Positions 18,399 through 28,336 of a stretch of 64,000 nt of DNA are shown piece after piece. Source of the stretch: UBA868 sp016776875 (GTDB lineage Bacteria > Pseudomonadota > Gammaproteobacteria > Arenicellales > UBA868). Made by a program: the position numbers and the translations under genes. The stretch spans positions 1,426,001 through 1,490,000 of the forward strand of contig CP179198.1 in assembly GCA_051201585.1 (NCBI GenBank), given 5' to 3'. Each line of letters opens with the position of its first letter. The stretch's first letter is position 1. The notes beneath the pieces were generated by a model. The model was not told the origin of the DNA. It searched no databases and saw nothing but the letters and a program-made list of their open reading frames with translations.

Positions 18399-18497
18399 AA
18401 GTTTGTCGAATTAAAACTGAATTTGTTTAAGGGGTGATGGAAGCAAGCGCGTGGATAACGCGATTGTGGAATTTTTTGCCGGTAAAAACAATGGCGT

Positions 18498-19133
18498 TCA
18501 AATACCGGATTTGATTGGACGACGAGCGACAATGTAATTTTCGGCGCTTTTCGCACGAGAGGCGTCCGGTTTTCTAACACGAACCTCAGAAAACAATTGC
18601 GCAACTGCTTTTTTCACGTTTTGAGCCTCTGCTCCTTCAAAAAACTTTGCAACGAAAACGCCCTGATCACCCAAATGCTGTGACGCGAATGTGGCGCTCA
18701 TCATAACCAGATTCCCCATCGCGGGTTGATCGACCTCTTTTATACCGGTTAAATTGGGGGCCATATCGGAAATTACAAGATTGACCGTTATTTTGGAGAG
18801 AATATCATTTAAGTCCGCAATAACAGGTGAATCCAAAAAATCGCCGAAAATAACTTCTACTCCTGGAATTGGTTCTATTTTAAGTCGATCAAGCGCAATC
18901 ACTTGACCCCGATCCCCCACTTTGGAAGCTGCGTACTGGCTCCAGCCTCCAGGGGCCGCACCGAGGTCAAGCACATTAAACCCCGGCTTAAATAGCCTCT
19001 CTTTTCGGTCAATCTGCTCTAGTTTGAACACCGACCTCGAACGCAATGATCGAGCCCGCGCCTCGCGGACATAAATATCCTTGTTTTGGCGTTGATTCCA
19101 AGCGTGGCTTTTAGCTGATCTTTTCGTACCCAT
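18498..19133 (-). CDS. rlmE: 23S rRNA (uridine-2'-O-)-methyltransferase RlmE (FtsJ/RrmJ)
   Basis: RlmE methylates the 2'-OH of U2552 in the ribosomal A loop. The 211-residue protein has SAM motif I NVLDLGAAPGGWSQYAA and the K-D-K-E catalytic tetrad in RSRSVFKLEQID, VISDMAPNLTG, GVFVAKFFEGAE and SAENYIVARRP. It precedes ftsH on the minus strand, the usual rlmE-ftsH operon, and is divergent from yhbY across 52 bases. Confidence 0.96.
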   Translation of the reverse strand: MGTKRSAKSHAWNQRQNKDIYVREARARSLRSRSVFKLEQIDRKERLFKPGFNVLDLGAAPGGWSQYAASKVGDRGQVIALDRLKIEPIPGVEVIFGDFLDSPVIADLNDILSKITVNLVISDMAPNLTGIKEVDQPAMGNLVMMSATFASQHLGDQGVFVAKFFEGAEAQNVKKAVAQLFSEVRVRKPDASRAKSAENYIVARRPIKSGI

Positions 19134-19185
19134 AAGTCTTCAGTGTTAATCTTCGTTAAATCGTCAATGCGACCAGGAGTTTAGG

Positions 19186-19458
19186 ATGGAACTTAAGGGA
19201 AAAGAGTTGAGCCGCCTTCGAGGTCTCGCTCATCATCTCAAACCCATCGTCACAGTCGGCTCCGCCGGTGTTACGGAGGCCGTAAAACATGAACTTGAAA
19301 ATGCGCTTACGCAGCACGAACTCGTTAAAGTTCGTCTGCCAGCAATGCCTAAGGCGGATAAGAAACATGCATTAACGGACCTTTGCGCCGCTACCGCTGC
19401 TGTTGAAATTCAAATTATTGGTCGTAACGGAGTAGTTTACCGCCCTTTGCAGTCTTAG
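19186..19458 (+). CDS. yhbY: YhbY-type (CRM domain) ribosome-associated RNA-binding protein
   Basis: A 90-residue single CRS1-YhbY (CRM) domain protein, of a family that associates with pre-50S ribosomal particles. The sequence MELKGKELSRLRGLAHHLKP followed by VTVGSAGVTEAVKHELENAL is the family N-terminal half (GxxG loop). HELVKVRLPAM and VVYRP are the later strands. ATG is preceded by AGGAG at a good distance. It is divergent from rlmE, the same neighbourhood as in E. coli. Confidence 0.95.
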   Translation: MELKGKELSRLRGLAHHLKPIVTVGSAGVTEAVKHELENALTQHELVKVRLPAMPKADKKHALTDLCAATAAVEIQIIGRNGVVYRPLQS

Positions 19459-19500
19459 GCTGCACGCGGACTCAACACCGTACCTCGTCGCCTTCCGCTA

Positions 19501-20319
19501 ATGTGTTTCGTCGCAGTCGCACTCAACTGCCACCCCGACTTCCCTTTCGTCGTTGCAGCCAACCGTGATGAATATTTTGCGCGACCCTCAGTCGGAATTC
19601 ATATCTGGGATACACCTGTTCCGATCGTCGCAGGCAAAGATCTATCTGCGGGGGGCGCCTGGCTCGGATTAACAACCGATGGTCGTTTCGCCGCATTGAC
19701 AAACTGCCGAAGTAAACTAGTTAGCTCCAACCAAGGCGAGCGATCGCGAGGAGATTTAGTCCGTAAATTCCTCGAGAAAGACCCCGAGATCCTCAGCGCG
19801 ATTCAAAACGGGGATCTTCAACAGGATCTTAGATATGGCGGGTTTAACTTAATGACCGGCAGTATCAAGCGTCTTGATATTGTTTCCAATACCAGTCTCC
19901 ACACCGAGCAATTAGTCAAAGGAATAAAAACGCTCAGTAATCATGCGCCTGAGACCGTCTGGCCGAAAACCCACTTTGGCAAAAGAAAGTTCCAGGCCAT
20001 CATCGACTCAAACCCTAATCAGGATGAATTGCAGTCAGGACTTTTTTGTTTTCTAACTGATTCGAATCCCGTGGACAGCGTGGAATCACTCGGCGATCCG
20101 TCTGATCATTTAAAGCGAGTTATCTTCGCACGCGGCGAGCAATACGGAACCCGGGCAAGCACTGTGATCATGGTCGACACAAATCTGGACGCCACAATCA
20201 CTGAAAAAATCTTTGGGCCATTCGGCATCCAAACGGAGTCTCATTCGATCAAGCTTTCGCTTTCCTTTACGCCTCAAAATTTCCATCCGGCCGAGACATT
20301 AGGACGGGATAGATTTTAA
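19501..20319 (+). CDS. NRDE/TANGO2 family protein
   Basis: A 272-residue protein beginning MCFVAVALNCHPDFPFVVAA followed by the defining NRDE tetrad at residues 21-24, then GGAWLGLTTDGRFAALTN. This is the TANGO2 (NRDE) family, related by fold to Ntn hydrolases. Cys2 is in the position of a nucleophile, but the bacterial function is not settled (heme or metabolite handling has been proposed for eukaryotic members). It lies 42 bases after yhbY, probably co-transcribed. Its 3' end overlaps the convergent hflD end by 21 bases. Confidence 0.85.
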   Translation: MCFVAVALNCHPDFPFVVAANRDEYFARPSVGIHIWDTPVPIVAGKDLSAGGAWLGLTTDGRFAALTNCRSKLVSSNQGERSRGDLVRKFLEKDPEILSAIQNGDLQQDLRYGGFNLMTGSIKRLDIVSNTSLHTEQLVKGIKTLSNHAPETVWPKTHFGKRKFQAIIDSNPNQDELQSGLFCFLTDSNPVDSVESLGDPSDHLKRVIFARGEQYGTRASTVIMVDTNLDATITEKIFGPFGIQTESHSIKLSLSFTPQNFHPAETLGRDRF

Positions 20320-20929
20320 TTGTGCCGCGACTGCCGCGAATTTTTTTCGATAAATAAAAAGATGCCACTTTCGACCGCCCGCTTGAGAGAACAAATACGC
20401 CGCACGCACCCCTGCCAGCAAAATTGCGCGAACTTTTTCAACTAAAGCAGGATCTTCCAAAAATCGTTGCTCGCCTTTAATTAAAATCTTGGGTGTGAGG
20501 TCACTCAAATTTGAGGTATAGACGCCGGCGAGCGCCTCGATAGATTCAAGCGAATCGGGTTCTGCCCCCGCCAAATAGCCGGGAAAGCTCAGCCAAAACT
20601 TTTCCGATTTGCCCTGATGCTTGCGGCGATTTAGCGAGGGTCTTTGCCAAATCCAGCAAAGCGGTCGCATAACGGACCCGCTCCATTAAAAATGCATCCG
20701 GTTGCTTTTGGGTCAAATCATCCAACCCAAAGACAAGACTATCGACTCCGCCTAACGCTTTTTTTGCATCAGATTCATCAACCGTCCCAACGCTTACCAA
20801 GGCGCACCGGAAGTGCTCTGACTGAGTACGGCCGCGCCGCGCCAGATCCTGAACGATTCTGGCGGCGCGTAGAACTCCCGATATCGCGAGCACTCGGGTC
20901 TCGATCAAATTAAAAGCGTCTTGATTCAT
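20299..20929 (-). CDS. hflD: HflD (high-frequency lysogenization protein homologue), broken by a 1-base insertion
   Basis: HflD is a small helical peripheral membrane protein, known in E. coli for its effect on lambda CII and encoded there beside mnmA and purB. The start is ATG 20929 (MNQDAFNLIETRVLAIS). The first frame runs to FGGG, and the frame then shifts in a C5 run at 20565-20569 (plus strand). Removing one base gives GGAEPDSLESIEALAGVY and continues VEKVRAILLAGVRAAYLF, the best conserved HflD segment, to the stop at 20299. The corrected length of 209 residues fits the family. The homopolymer context points to sequencing error. Its usual partner mnmA is not here; a Gfo/Idh gene precedes it. 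Confidence 0.82.
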
Positions 20930-20991
20930 GATAATTTTCCATCTGACGCTGATCAACGCAAAAAATAAAACCGCGTTGACGATAAGTCGAT

Positions 20992-21954
20992 CTAACCTTT
21001 AAAGAGCAGGGACTCATCAATACGCTGACCCACCTCATGGGCAACCCGAAGCGCCCGCAAACCTGCCTCACCGCTAACAACAGGCGCCCGGCCCGAACGA
21101 ACACAAACAATAAAATCTTCGAGTTCGGCGTCAAGAGGAGGTTTTTGCTCTACAGCAATAGAATCAGAAACGATGGGTGCAAACTCGGTTTCGCCCGTTT
21201 TAGGTCCTGGTTTTGAGATATCAATCTGTTGATCCTCAAAATTAAGCGCCAAGTAAGAAGCGTCTGAGAACACTCTAATCCTTCGAAATTTCTTTGCCGA
21301 AATCCGACTTGCCGTGACATTGGCTATTGCTCCATTTTCAAACTCAAGCCTTGCGTTCGCAATATCAACGTGCTCCGTGACAGCTCTTGCACCCACTGCT
21401 GAGACGTATTGCAATTCCGAAGGCACGAGTGACAACACAATATCAATATCATGGATCATTAGGTCGGTAACGACATCCACATCGGTCGCTCGAGCCGTAA
21501 AGGTGCCTAGACGATGCACCTCTATGAACCGGGGGCTCGTTAATTCCTGTGCAAGCCGGACCACCCCTGCGTTAAATCGTTCAAGATGACCGATCTGAAG
21601 CAGCGTGTCTTGCTCTCGCGCAAGCGAAATGATGGCTTCTGCATCCTCAATCGTATGAGCGACCGGTTTTTCCAACAAAACCGGGATCTTTGCGTTTAAA
21701 AAGGGCTCAGAGATTTCCCGGTGAAGCGAAGTCGGCACAACGATACTGACCGCGTCAACACGATCACTCAGCGCCTCGAGAGATTCGAATACCTCACAGT
21801 TAACCTCACCCGCGACACGTTTCGCAGCGGCAGGATCGACATCGACCACGCCAACCAAAGTCACATCTGGCATGCGACCGTAGATTCGAGCATGAATTGA
21901 ACCAAGATACCCGACCCCAACGACACCGACGTTAATTTTTTCTGTCCGCTTCAT
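20992..21954 (-). CDS. Gfo/Idh/MocA family NAD(P)-dependent oxidoreductase
   Basis: A 320-residue dehydrogenase-type protein. I start at ATG 21954 (MKRTEKINVGVVGVGYLGSI), because the Rossmann glycine motif follows at once and the longer open frame upstream has no similarity. The N-terminal NAD(P) domain contains VGVGYLGSIHARIYG and IPVLLEKPVAHTIEDAEAII (the EKP motif with the catalytic-region Lys). The C-terminal half-barrel has VVTDLMIHDIDIVLSLV, where the HD pair is the usual active-site element. The family acts on sugars, inositols and biliverdin-like substrates. The precise substrate is unknown. It is followed by hflD on the same strand. Confidence 0.85.
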   Translation of the reverse strand: MKRTEKINVGVVGVGYLGSIHARIYGRMPDVTLVGVVDVDPAAAKRVAGEVNCEVFESLEALSDRVDAVSIVVPTSLHREISEPFLNAKIPVLLEKPVAHTIEDAEAIISLAREQDTLLQIGHLERFNAGVVRLAQELTSPRFIEVHRLGTFTARATDVDVVTDLMIHDIDIVLSLVPSELQYVSAVGARAVTEHVDIANARLEFENGAIANVTASRISAKKFRRIRVFSDASYLALNFEDQQIDISKPGPKTGETEFAPIVSDSIAVEQKPPLDAELEDFIVCVRSGRAPVVSGEAGLRALRVAHEVGQRIDESLLFKG

Positions 21955-22103
21955 TTTTTTTAAATCCCAACCGCTGATGCCAACCTCTGTACAAGTTGAT
22001 CTGAATTTCTGGCACAATCCCGTGATTATAAGGTTCATTCAGGTGAATAAGTGCGGTTCGACGAATTCATCGCGTTTCATTAAAAAGCCCTGAGGTCAGA
22101 TCA

Positions 22104-23138
22104 TTGGACACCGCAATAGATTTTCGAAGCGACACCGTCACCCAACCCACGACCGCCATGCGTCAAGCGATGGCCGGCGCCAAGGTCGGTGATGATGTTT
22201 ATGGTGATGATCCCTGTGTAAATGAACTTGAACTTAGAGCGGCAGAAATCCTGGGACAAGAGGCTGGTCTTTTTGTGACGAGCGGAACCCAAGGGAATCT
22301 CCTCGCAATCCTGACCCACTGTCAACGTGGAGAGGAATATATTGCCGGAACCCGCTCCCACGCCTACCTAGAGGAAGCTGGTGGTGGCGCCGTTTTGGCC
22401 AGTGTCCAGCCGCAACCCATTGAGAATCAGGCAGATGGGACGCTCGACCTTGAGGCTGTTCAAGCCGCCATAAAGCCCGATGACTTTCATTTGGCGATCA
22501 CTAAACTTTTCTGCTTGGAAAATACATTTTTAGGAACTCCTTTAACTCAAGACTACTTGCAAAATGCCTGTTCGCTTGCACGAAAAAATGGCCTTAGCCT
22601 CCATCTCGATGGCGCACGACTTTTTAATGCCGCAATCAAAACAGGGGTGTCCGCCAAAGAAATTGCCGGGCAGTTCGATTCAGTATCAGCCTGCCTCTCG
22701 AAGGGTCTGGGTAGCCCTGTCGGCAGTATATTGGCTGGAAGCACGCAATTTATTGCAAAAGCGAGGCGATGGCGAAAAATGTTGGGTGGCGGCACCCGTC
22801 AGGCCGGTATTCTTGCAGCGGCTGGTATTTATGCGCTCGATCATCATATAGACCGGCTCGCGGTCGATCACGAATTAGCGCAGATGTTAGCCAATGAATT
22901 GGAGCAAATTCAGGAGATCAACGTGCAACCCGCGGCACTTCGCACCAATATGGTCTTTATCTCGGTGCCGCCTAACGCGATCGACCAGTTATCCGGTTTT
23001 ATGAGAGCACGAGGGATCATCCTGACAGTTGAAGGTAATCCCATTCGACTGGTGACTCACCTCAATGTCGACGAAAAAGCGATTTCAAAAACAGTCCACG
23101 AATTTAAAGAGTTTTTTCTGCAACTCCAAGCCGCTTAA
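22104..23138 (+). CDS. ltaE: Low-specificity L-threonine aldolase
   Basis: A fold-type I PLP enzyme that cleaves L-threonine or L-allo-threonine to glycine and acetaldehyde. It starts at TTG 22104, 8 bases after TGAGG. No ATG exists before the conserved IDFRSDTVTQPTTAMRQAM, so TTG is the only sensible start. Motifs are AKVGDDVYGDDPCVNELE, VTSGTQGNLLAILTH, LHLDGARLFNAA (PLP ring contact) and the Schiff-base Lys in SACLSKGLGSPVGS. It is 344 residues long, normal. It is convergent with the fused oxidoreductase downstream. LtaE-like enzymes can feed glycine metabolism, which may fit the methylated-amine genes nearby (inference). Confidence 0.92.
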   Translation: MDTAIDFRSDTVTQPTTAMRQAMAGAKVGDDVYGDDPCVNELELRAAEILGQEAGLFVTSGTQGNLLAILTHCQRGEEYIAGTRSHAYLEEAGGGAVLASVQPQPIENQADGTLDLEAVQAAIKPDDFHLAITKLFCLENTFLGTPLTQDYLQNACSLARKNGLSLHLDGARLFNAAIKTGVSAKEIAGQFDSVSACLSKGLGSPVGSILAGSTQFIAKARRWRKMLGGGTRQAGILAAAGIYALDHHIDRLAVDHELAQMLANELEQIQEINVQPAALRTNMVFISVPPNAIDQLSGFMRARGIILTVEGNPIRLVTHLNVDEKAISKTVHEFKEFFLQLQAA

Positions 23139-23190
23139 ATATCCGGTCACGAAAAATCCCGCATCGCTGAAAAAATTTACCCCGCCTTTT

Positions 23191-26100
23191 TCAGGCTGCC
23201 CGCTGAGTGGCGTCGCTTGTTTTGGGGATATTAAAACCGTCGCGAAGCGCAAACCACTCACGCAAGGCTGATTCAAAAGCTTCTTTGCGCACAATGCCAT
23301 AACCTCGAACCTTTCTTGGCCACCGAACGATTTCAAGAACGCGCTCAAGACTCTCACTATTGATCTCCTGGGAACACAAAAACGCAAGCGTTTGCTCAAA
23401 TTCAGTCTTTAATGAGCGTGCGATTTGTCGTTCTTGAGACCCCCGAAATGGGTCAAACCACCTTCCCCGAACCCCTCTTAAGGCGCTTAGCAATTTGAAG
23501 ACCATAAAAATAGAAGACCCAAAACTCCGTTTGATAGGTCGCTTCGAGATAGCATCAATTCTGGATAAAAGCGCGGGTGATAAATGTACTTTTAAACGGT
23601 AACCCTTTTCGAACTCGGCTTCCAGGCTCTTCTTGAATTCAGGGCGAACATAGAGTCTAGCAACTTCATATTCGTCTTTATCGTAAAGAACGTGGAAAGC
23701 GCTCTCAATAAACGCTTCTCGTAAAAACTGATCATCTATATTGTTGTGACCCAGCCAATTTTCAAACCGCTCAAGCCAGTTTTCCAGTTGTCTGACTGCA
23801 TCAACGCCGTGGGATTTTTTAAGCCACTCTTTGCGTCGTAGGATAAGCGCTGACAGGGAATCACCGGGAGTTTTCTGATCACTCTGATCTTTACAAATTA
23901 AGTGAGTTATTTTCGTCGGGTCATTTTGGATTTCACGACCAAGTTCGAACGCCGCAAGATTCATCTCGACCGACCTGCCATTCAATTCAATCGCTTTTTT
24001 AATTGCTTTGACAGGAATTGGGACCGCTCCCGCCTGATATGCATGGCCCAGCATAATCATGTTGGCACTCATGTTATCGCTGAAAACAGCTGTCGCTAGC
24101 GCGGTGGCCGGAATTGACGTTAACGAACCGGACGCGTTACCTACGATCGATAATAAACTTTCTAGCGGAAAGCTTTGATCCGGCTGCTGAATAAACTCAC
24201 CGTTCATCATCTGATGCGTATTGACAACCGACAGGGTGCGCTTGCTCAACTTTTTCTGGGTATCCAACGACGCGGACACAACAAGATCGCAACCCAGCAG
24301 CAGGTCAGCACCACCATCGGCCACGTGCGTAGCACTGATGTCCTCAGGTATCGCGGCAAGAATAATGTGACTCGTCACACCTCCCCCTTTCTGGGCGAGT
24401 CCTGCCATATCCAGTACGGAGCAGCCCATTTTGGCAATATGGGCTGCCATCCCGACAATGGCCCCGATTGTGACAATTCCAGTTCCACCTACGCCATTTA
24501 AGACAATACTGTATTGATCACGGAGCGTTACAACGTCCGGCTCCGGTAAAACAGATTTTGAGGAGATTTGTGTCTTATGCGCCCGTGATCCGGTTTTTCT
24601 TTTTGCGCCAATAACGGAAACAAAGCTAGGACAAAATCCTTTATTACAAGAGTAATCAAAATTGCACGCGGACTGATCAATCGCTCGCTTTCGACCCAGG
24701 TCTGTCTCAATGGGGATCAATGCCACGCAGTTGGACTGTTTTCCACAATCGCCACACCCCTCGCAAACTGCTGAGTTAATGAAGAGCCGCTCGTCCGGTG
24801 TCTTTAATATTCCACGTCGACGGCGTCGACGTTTCTCTGCGGCACAGGTTTGGTCAAAAATAATGACCGTTGTCCCTTTCACTTCTCGCATCTCTCGCTG
24901 CACCCGAGCTAGATGATCTCGATGTTGGATCAAAACGCCTGGGGCCCAATCTGCATTCTTGGCGTATTTATCAGGATCGTCGGTAACGACCGCAATCTTA
25001 GAGACGCCTTCGGCATGAACCTGACGGGAGATTCGACTCACATCGAGCGGTCCATCGAACGATTGTCCACCCGTCATCGCAACCGCATCGTTATATAGGA
25101 TTTTGTACGTGATATTGACCTTCGCGCTGACACAAGCCCTGATCGCAAGAAGCCCTGAGTGAAAATAAGTGCCGTCCCCAATGTTCTGGAAAACATGTGG
25201 CGTGTTACTAAAAGGGCTTTCCCCGATCCAGCTCGCGCCCTCCCCGCCCATCTGCGTAAACGTTGCCGTCTCGCGATCCATCCACTGCGCCATATAGTGG
25301 CAACCGATACCGGCCAATGCGCGCGAACCTTCAGGCACAACAGTCGATGTGTTGTGCGGGCAACCCGCACAAAAATAAGGAACACGTTGCATCGAAGGCT
25401 TAACTACATGCTTTTGGTTGGTGCGCGATTGGAGTCCCGCAACAGCGCCCTGAAGTTCTTCGTCCGACGTCAGCCTAACAAGCCGCTCGCCGATCACAAG
25501 CGCGATATGTGAAGCGTCTAGACGCCCGTAAACAGGAAAAAGAGGTTCCTGCTTTTCGTCAAGTCTGCCAATAATGATGGGTGCTTCAGAAACCCCATAG
25601 AGGATCTGGCGCATTTGATCCTCGATTAATGGGCGTTTTTCCTCGACGACAATCACGCTCTTAAGACCACGTGTAAAATCAATCATGCTTCTGCGCTCAA
25701 GAGGCCAAGGCATGCCCACTTTGTATACTTTCAACCCAAGTCGGCGCGCGCGACGATCATCAATCCCCAACTCAAGTAAGGCTCGGCGCACATCCAGATA
25801 AGATTTTCCTGTCGAGATAATGCCGATTTCGGCTGTTTTATCTCCAAGCACCTGTCGATCAATGGGATTTTCAAACGTAAATTCACTGACAGCAGGTAAT
25901 TTGAACTGGTGAAGGCGTTGCTCCTGCGCCTGCGGCGTATCGGGCCACCGCAAATTCAAGCCATCAGGGGGCATTCTGAAGTCGACAGGGGAGGAGATAT
26001 TAATCCGGCCTGGATCAATCGAGATTGATGCAGATGCCTCTACCGTGTCATGCACGCCTTTAAGTCCAATCCAGCATCCCGAGTATCGCGACAGGGCCCA

Positions 26101-26661
26101 ACCGTAAAGACCGAAATCTAAAATGTCTTGAACCCCCGCAGGATTAAGGATCGGGATAAATGTATTGACCAATGAAAATTCGCTCTGATGAGCGGTCGTG
26201 GACGATTCGCAGGTATGATCATCACCCATTAATATCAGGACGCCACCGTAAGAACTTGTCCCGGCTAAATTTCCGTGTCGGAGCGGATCACCCGAGCGAT
26301 CAACCCCGGGGCCTTTCGCATACCATAGTGAAAAGACACCGTCAAAACGGCCATTTCCATTTAAACCTGCCTGTTGCGAACCCCAAACAGCAGTTGCCGC
26401 CAAATCCTCATTCACTGCCGGTAGGAACTTAATATTTTTCTCGGTCAGATAATCGCTTGCTAACGCGAATTGTTGATCAAGCGCGCCAAGGGGAGAGCCC
26501 CGGTAACCCGTTACGTAACCCGCTGTATTTAAGCCCATAGCGCTATCGAGCTGATGCTGCAGCATCGGAAGTCGAACTAATGCCTGAATGCCGGTAACAA
26601 ATACCTGTCCTGTTTCCTGAAGATATTTATCCTCTAGCGTGACGTCTCTGAGCTGCGACAT
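23191..26661 (-). CDS. Fused indolepyruvate (2-oxoacid):ferredoxin oxidoreductase family protein
   Basis: A 1156-residue protein joining IorA-like and IorB-like parts. The order is an N-terminal pyrimidine-binding domain (TGYRGSPLGALDQQF; WYAKGPGVDRSGD), a TPP domain (GIGCHYMAQWMDRE; YNDAVAMTGGQ), a ferredoxin-like motif (CEGCGDCGKQSNC, about 640-655), a gamma domain (NGVGGTGIVTIGAIVG; LAQKGGGVTSHI), and a C-terminal helical region of the kind seen in proteobacterial fused enzymes. It oxidatively decarboxylates aryl- or branched 2-oxoacids to acyl-CoA. The precise substrate is uncertain. It is 91 bases downstream of the MttB-family gene, so it may or may not share its transcript. Confidence 0.9.
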   Translation of the reverse strand: MSQLRDVTLEDKYLQETGQVFVTGIQALVRLPMLQHQLDSAMGLNTAGYVTGYRGSPLGALDQQFALASDYLTEKNIKFLPAVNEDLAATAVWGSQQAGLNGNGRFDGVFSLWYAKGPGVDRSGDPLRHGNLAGTSSYGGVLILMGDDHTCESSTTAHQSEFSLVNTFIPILNPAGVQDILDFGLYGWALSRYSGCWIGLKGVHDTVEASASISIDPGRINISSPVDFRMPPDGLNLRWPDTPQAQEQRLHQFKLPAVSEFTFENPIDRQVLGDKTAEIGIISTGKSYLDVRRALLELGIDDRRARRLGLKVYKVGMPWPLERRSMIDFTRGLKSVIVVEEKRPLIEDQMRQILYGVSEAPIIIGRLDEKQEPLFPVYGRLDASHIALVIGERLVRLTSDEELQGAVAGLQSRTNQKHVVKPSMQRVPYFCAGCPHNTSTVVPEGSRALAGIGCHYMAQWMDRETATFTQMGGEGASWIGESPFSNTPHVFQNIGDGTYFHSGLLAIRACVSAKVNITYKILYNDAVAMTGGQSFDGPLDVSRISRQVHAEGVSKIAVVTDDPDKYAKNADWAPGVLIQHRDHLARVQREMREVKGTTVIIFDQTCAAEKRRRRRRGILKTPDERLFINSAVCEGCGDCGKQSNCVALIPIETDLGRKRAIDQSACNFDYSCNKGFCPSFVSVIGAKRKTGSRAHKTQISSKSVLPEPDVVTLRDQYSIVLNGVGGTGIVTIGAIVGMAAHIAKMGCSVLDMAGLAQKGGGVTSHIILAAIPEDISATHVADGGADLLLGCDLVVSASLDTQKKLSKRTLSVVNTHQMMNGEFIQQPDQSFPLESLLSIVGNASGSLTSIPATALATAVFSDNMSANMIMLGHAYQAGAVPIPVKAIKKAIELNGRSVEMNLAAFELGREIQNDPTKITHLICKDQSDQKTPGDSLSALILRRKEWLKKSHGVDAVRQLENWLERFENWLGHNNIDDQFLREAFIESAFHVLYDKDEYEVARLYVRPEFKKSLEAEFEKGYRLKVHLSPALLSRIDAISKRPIKRSFGSSIFMVFKLLSALRGVRGRWFDPFRGSQERQIARSLKTEFEQTLAFLCSQEINSESLERVLEIVRWPRKVRGYGIVRKEAFESALREWFALRDGFNIPKTSDATQRAA

Positions 26662-26752
26662 TAATGTGTTATCCCGAATGACATCTCTGAAACATAAGGC
26701 GACCTGGTGCGAAGGATAATGCGCTTAAATTGTTGCCCAGTCATCATACCTT

Positions 26753-28291
26753 CTATAACGACAAACGTGGCAGGCGAATATCAAATTGGTCTCGCAAAGC
26801 ATTATCCAAGTCCTCAGATAAATGCCCGGGATGATGCTGCTTTAAAATTTGTCTCGTACGATCGATCGCAACTCTTCGAATATCACGACCGCCATCCGCC
26901 ACCCACTCATCAATCGAACGGCGGTCACCAATCTCGGGGTAAACAAAGTCACTCTGCATTCGCGCTAAAGTCTCGTCACGTCCCAGAAAATGACCATCGC
27001 CATGCACAACCTCCTGAATTGAGGATAGTGCCAGTGTTTCATCATTAACGCTGACGCCAGAAAGGGATTTGAGAATGGTCCCGAGCATATCATTGTCGAT
27101 GACATAACTTTCCAGCGCACAACCCATTAGACTCGCCTGCATCCCACAAGCCTGGGTAATTAAATTACAGCCGGCCTGAGCGGCCAACGTAACAGTCAGG
27201 CTTTTTTCGTACCCACTTTGCGCATCGGCGATCTTACTGTCGGTCGCACCGGCAATCACGGAGTTCGGTAACCCATAGTAGTTTGCCATCTGTATGGTTG
27301 CCGCAGTTGCAATAGCGCCCTCGGCACTTCCGCCACTCATCGCTCCGGTTCTCAGATCGGTTAGCATGGTTCGCGCGCCAAACGTTATCTTCGCTTCGGG
27401 ATTTAGGACCCAGGCAAAAATCATTCCGGCAAGTGTCTCAGCGATTGTTTGGGCAATCGATCCCGCTAAAGTAACTGGACTGGACGCCCCCATCTGGCCA
27501 AATGTATTGGAGTGCAGCGGGATACCAAAACGTACCGCAGCGGCGCCAATCTCGCAAGATTCAGGGTCGAAACGCAGAGGCGGCACCGACATGTTGCAAT
27601 GCATTGAAAGAAACGGGCGAGCCAAAAATGCTTCTTGTGACCCCGCGATGGCGTAACACATCTTTGCAATCTCTTCGATATTGGCCGCTTCGGTAGCCGC
27701 CGAAATGACATGTTTGCGAGTGCCGGAGACACAAGCATAGGCCGTGTTGAGATCGAGCAAACGGACGTCTGGCATATCACGGGCGGTCATGGACCGACTG
27801 AAAAAATGAATATTGTCGAGTTTGTCCACGAGACGTGCCGCATCATATAAGTCCTTTAGCGTAGATTCGCGATATTCCCCGCTATCGAGATCAAGTATCA
27901 ATGGCGCCGCACCGCCTGAACCCGTATGCACCCGACCCACCCCAAGCAGTATGTCGTTTTCCGCATCCTGACCGCAAAGCGTGAAATCCCGTCTGAATCC
28001 ATTCATTGCCTTGTCGATCAAATCAGGCGAGAACCGTAGACGACCATTTTCATCCAGATGTCCGCCCGCGTCGGTAATCGGGCCCACCACACAATCAGGG
28101 GCGTCCGCCATACCAATATCCGACAAAATCGAACGAGCAGTCTGATCAATCTGTTCCAGTTCTTTGGAATTCAAAGGTTGATAGCTTCCACCCAGGACCC
28201 CGCCCATCGCTTGCCTAACCCTAGGTGGGTGTTGCTGACTCGATCCTGACCGACGTCGTTTACGTTTGCCGCGCGCTTCCATGTCACTCAT
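26753..28291 (-). CDS. MttB/MtgB-family methylamine methyltransferase homologue, without pyrrolysine
   Basis: A 512-residue member of the trimethylamine methyltransferase (MttB) superfamily, COG5598. A basic N-terminal tail (KRKRRR) precedes a TIM-barrel body with HTGSGGAAPLILDLDSGEYR, MSVPPLRFDPESCEIG, GQMGASSPVTLAGSIAQTIA, ATIQMANYYGLPNSVIAG and GCNLITQACGMQASLMG. Archaeal MttB needs pyrrolysine at an in-frame TAG. This frame has none, so it belongs to the non-Pyl branch, in which characterised members demethylate glycine betaine or related quaternary amines onto a corrinoid protein. No corrinoid protein or reactivase gene is in the window. It is third or fourth in a GMC-ALDH-hydroxylase-MttB gene run. 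Confidence 0.88.
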   Translation of the reverse strand: MSDMEARGKRKRRRSGSSQQHPPRVRQAMGGVLGGSYQPLNSKELEQIDQTARSILSDIGMADAPDCVVGPITDAGGHLDENGRLRFSPDLIDKAMNGFRRDFTLCGQDAENDILLGVGRVHTGSGGAAPLILDLDSGEYRESTLKDLYDAARLVDKLDNIHFFSRSMTARDMPDVRLLDLNTAYACVSGTRKHVISAATEAANIEEIAKMCYAIAGSQEAFLARPFLSMHCNMSVPPLRFDPESCEIGAAAVRFGIPLHSNTFGQMGASSPVTLAGSIAQTIAETLAGMIFAWVLNPEAKITFGARTMLTDLRTGAMSGGSAEGAIATAATIQMANYYGLPNSVIAGATDSKIADAQSGYEKSLTVTLAAQAGCNLITQACGMQASLMGCALESYVIDNDMLGTILKSLSGVSVNDETLALSSIQEVVHGDGHFLGRDETLARMQSDFVYPEIGDRRSIDEWVADGGRDIRRVAIDRTRQILKQHHPGHLSEDLDNALRDQFDIRLPRLSL

Positions 28292-28336
28292 CCCTAGATT
28301 CCCTAATATTCAACACTTAAAACTTAATATCCCAAC

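Noticed and set aside
23167..23194. CTGAAAAA/TTTTTCAG inverted repeat between ltaE and the fused oxidoreductase as a terminator
   Set aside because: The 12-base loop is long, the stem is AT-rich, and it overlaps the 3' end of the minus-strand gene. Support is too weak to list.
26753..28291. Possible pyrrolysine-type MttB
   Set aside because: The frame is complete with no in-frame TAG, and no pyl genes are in the window.
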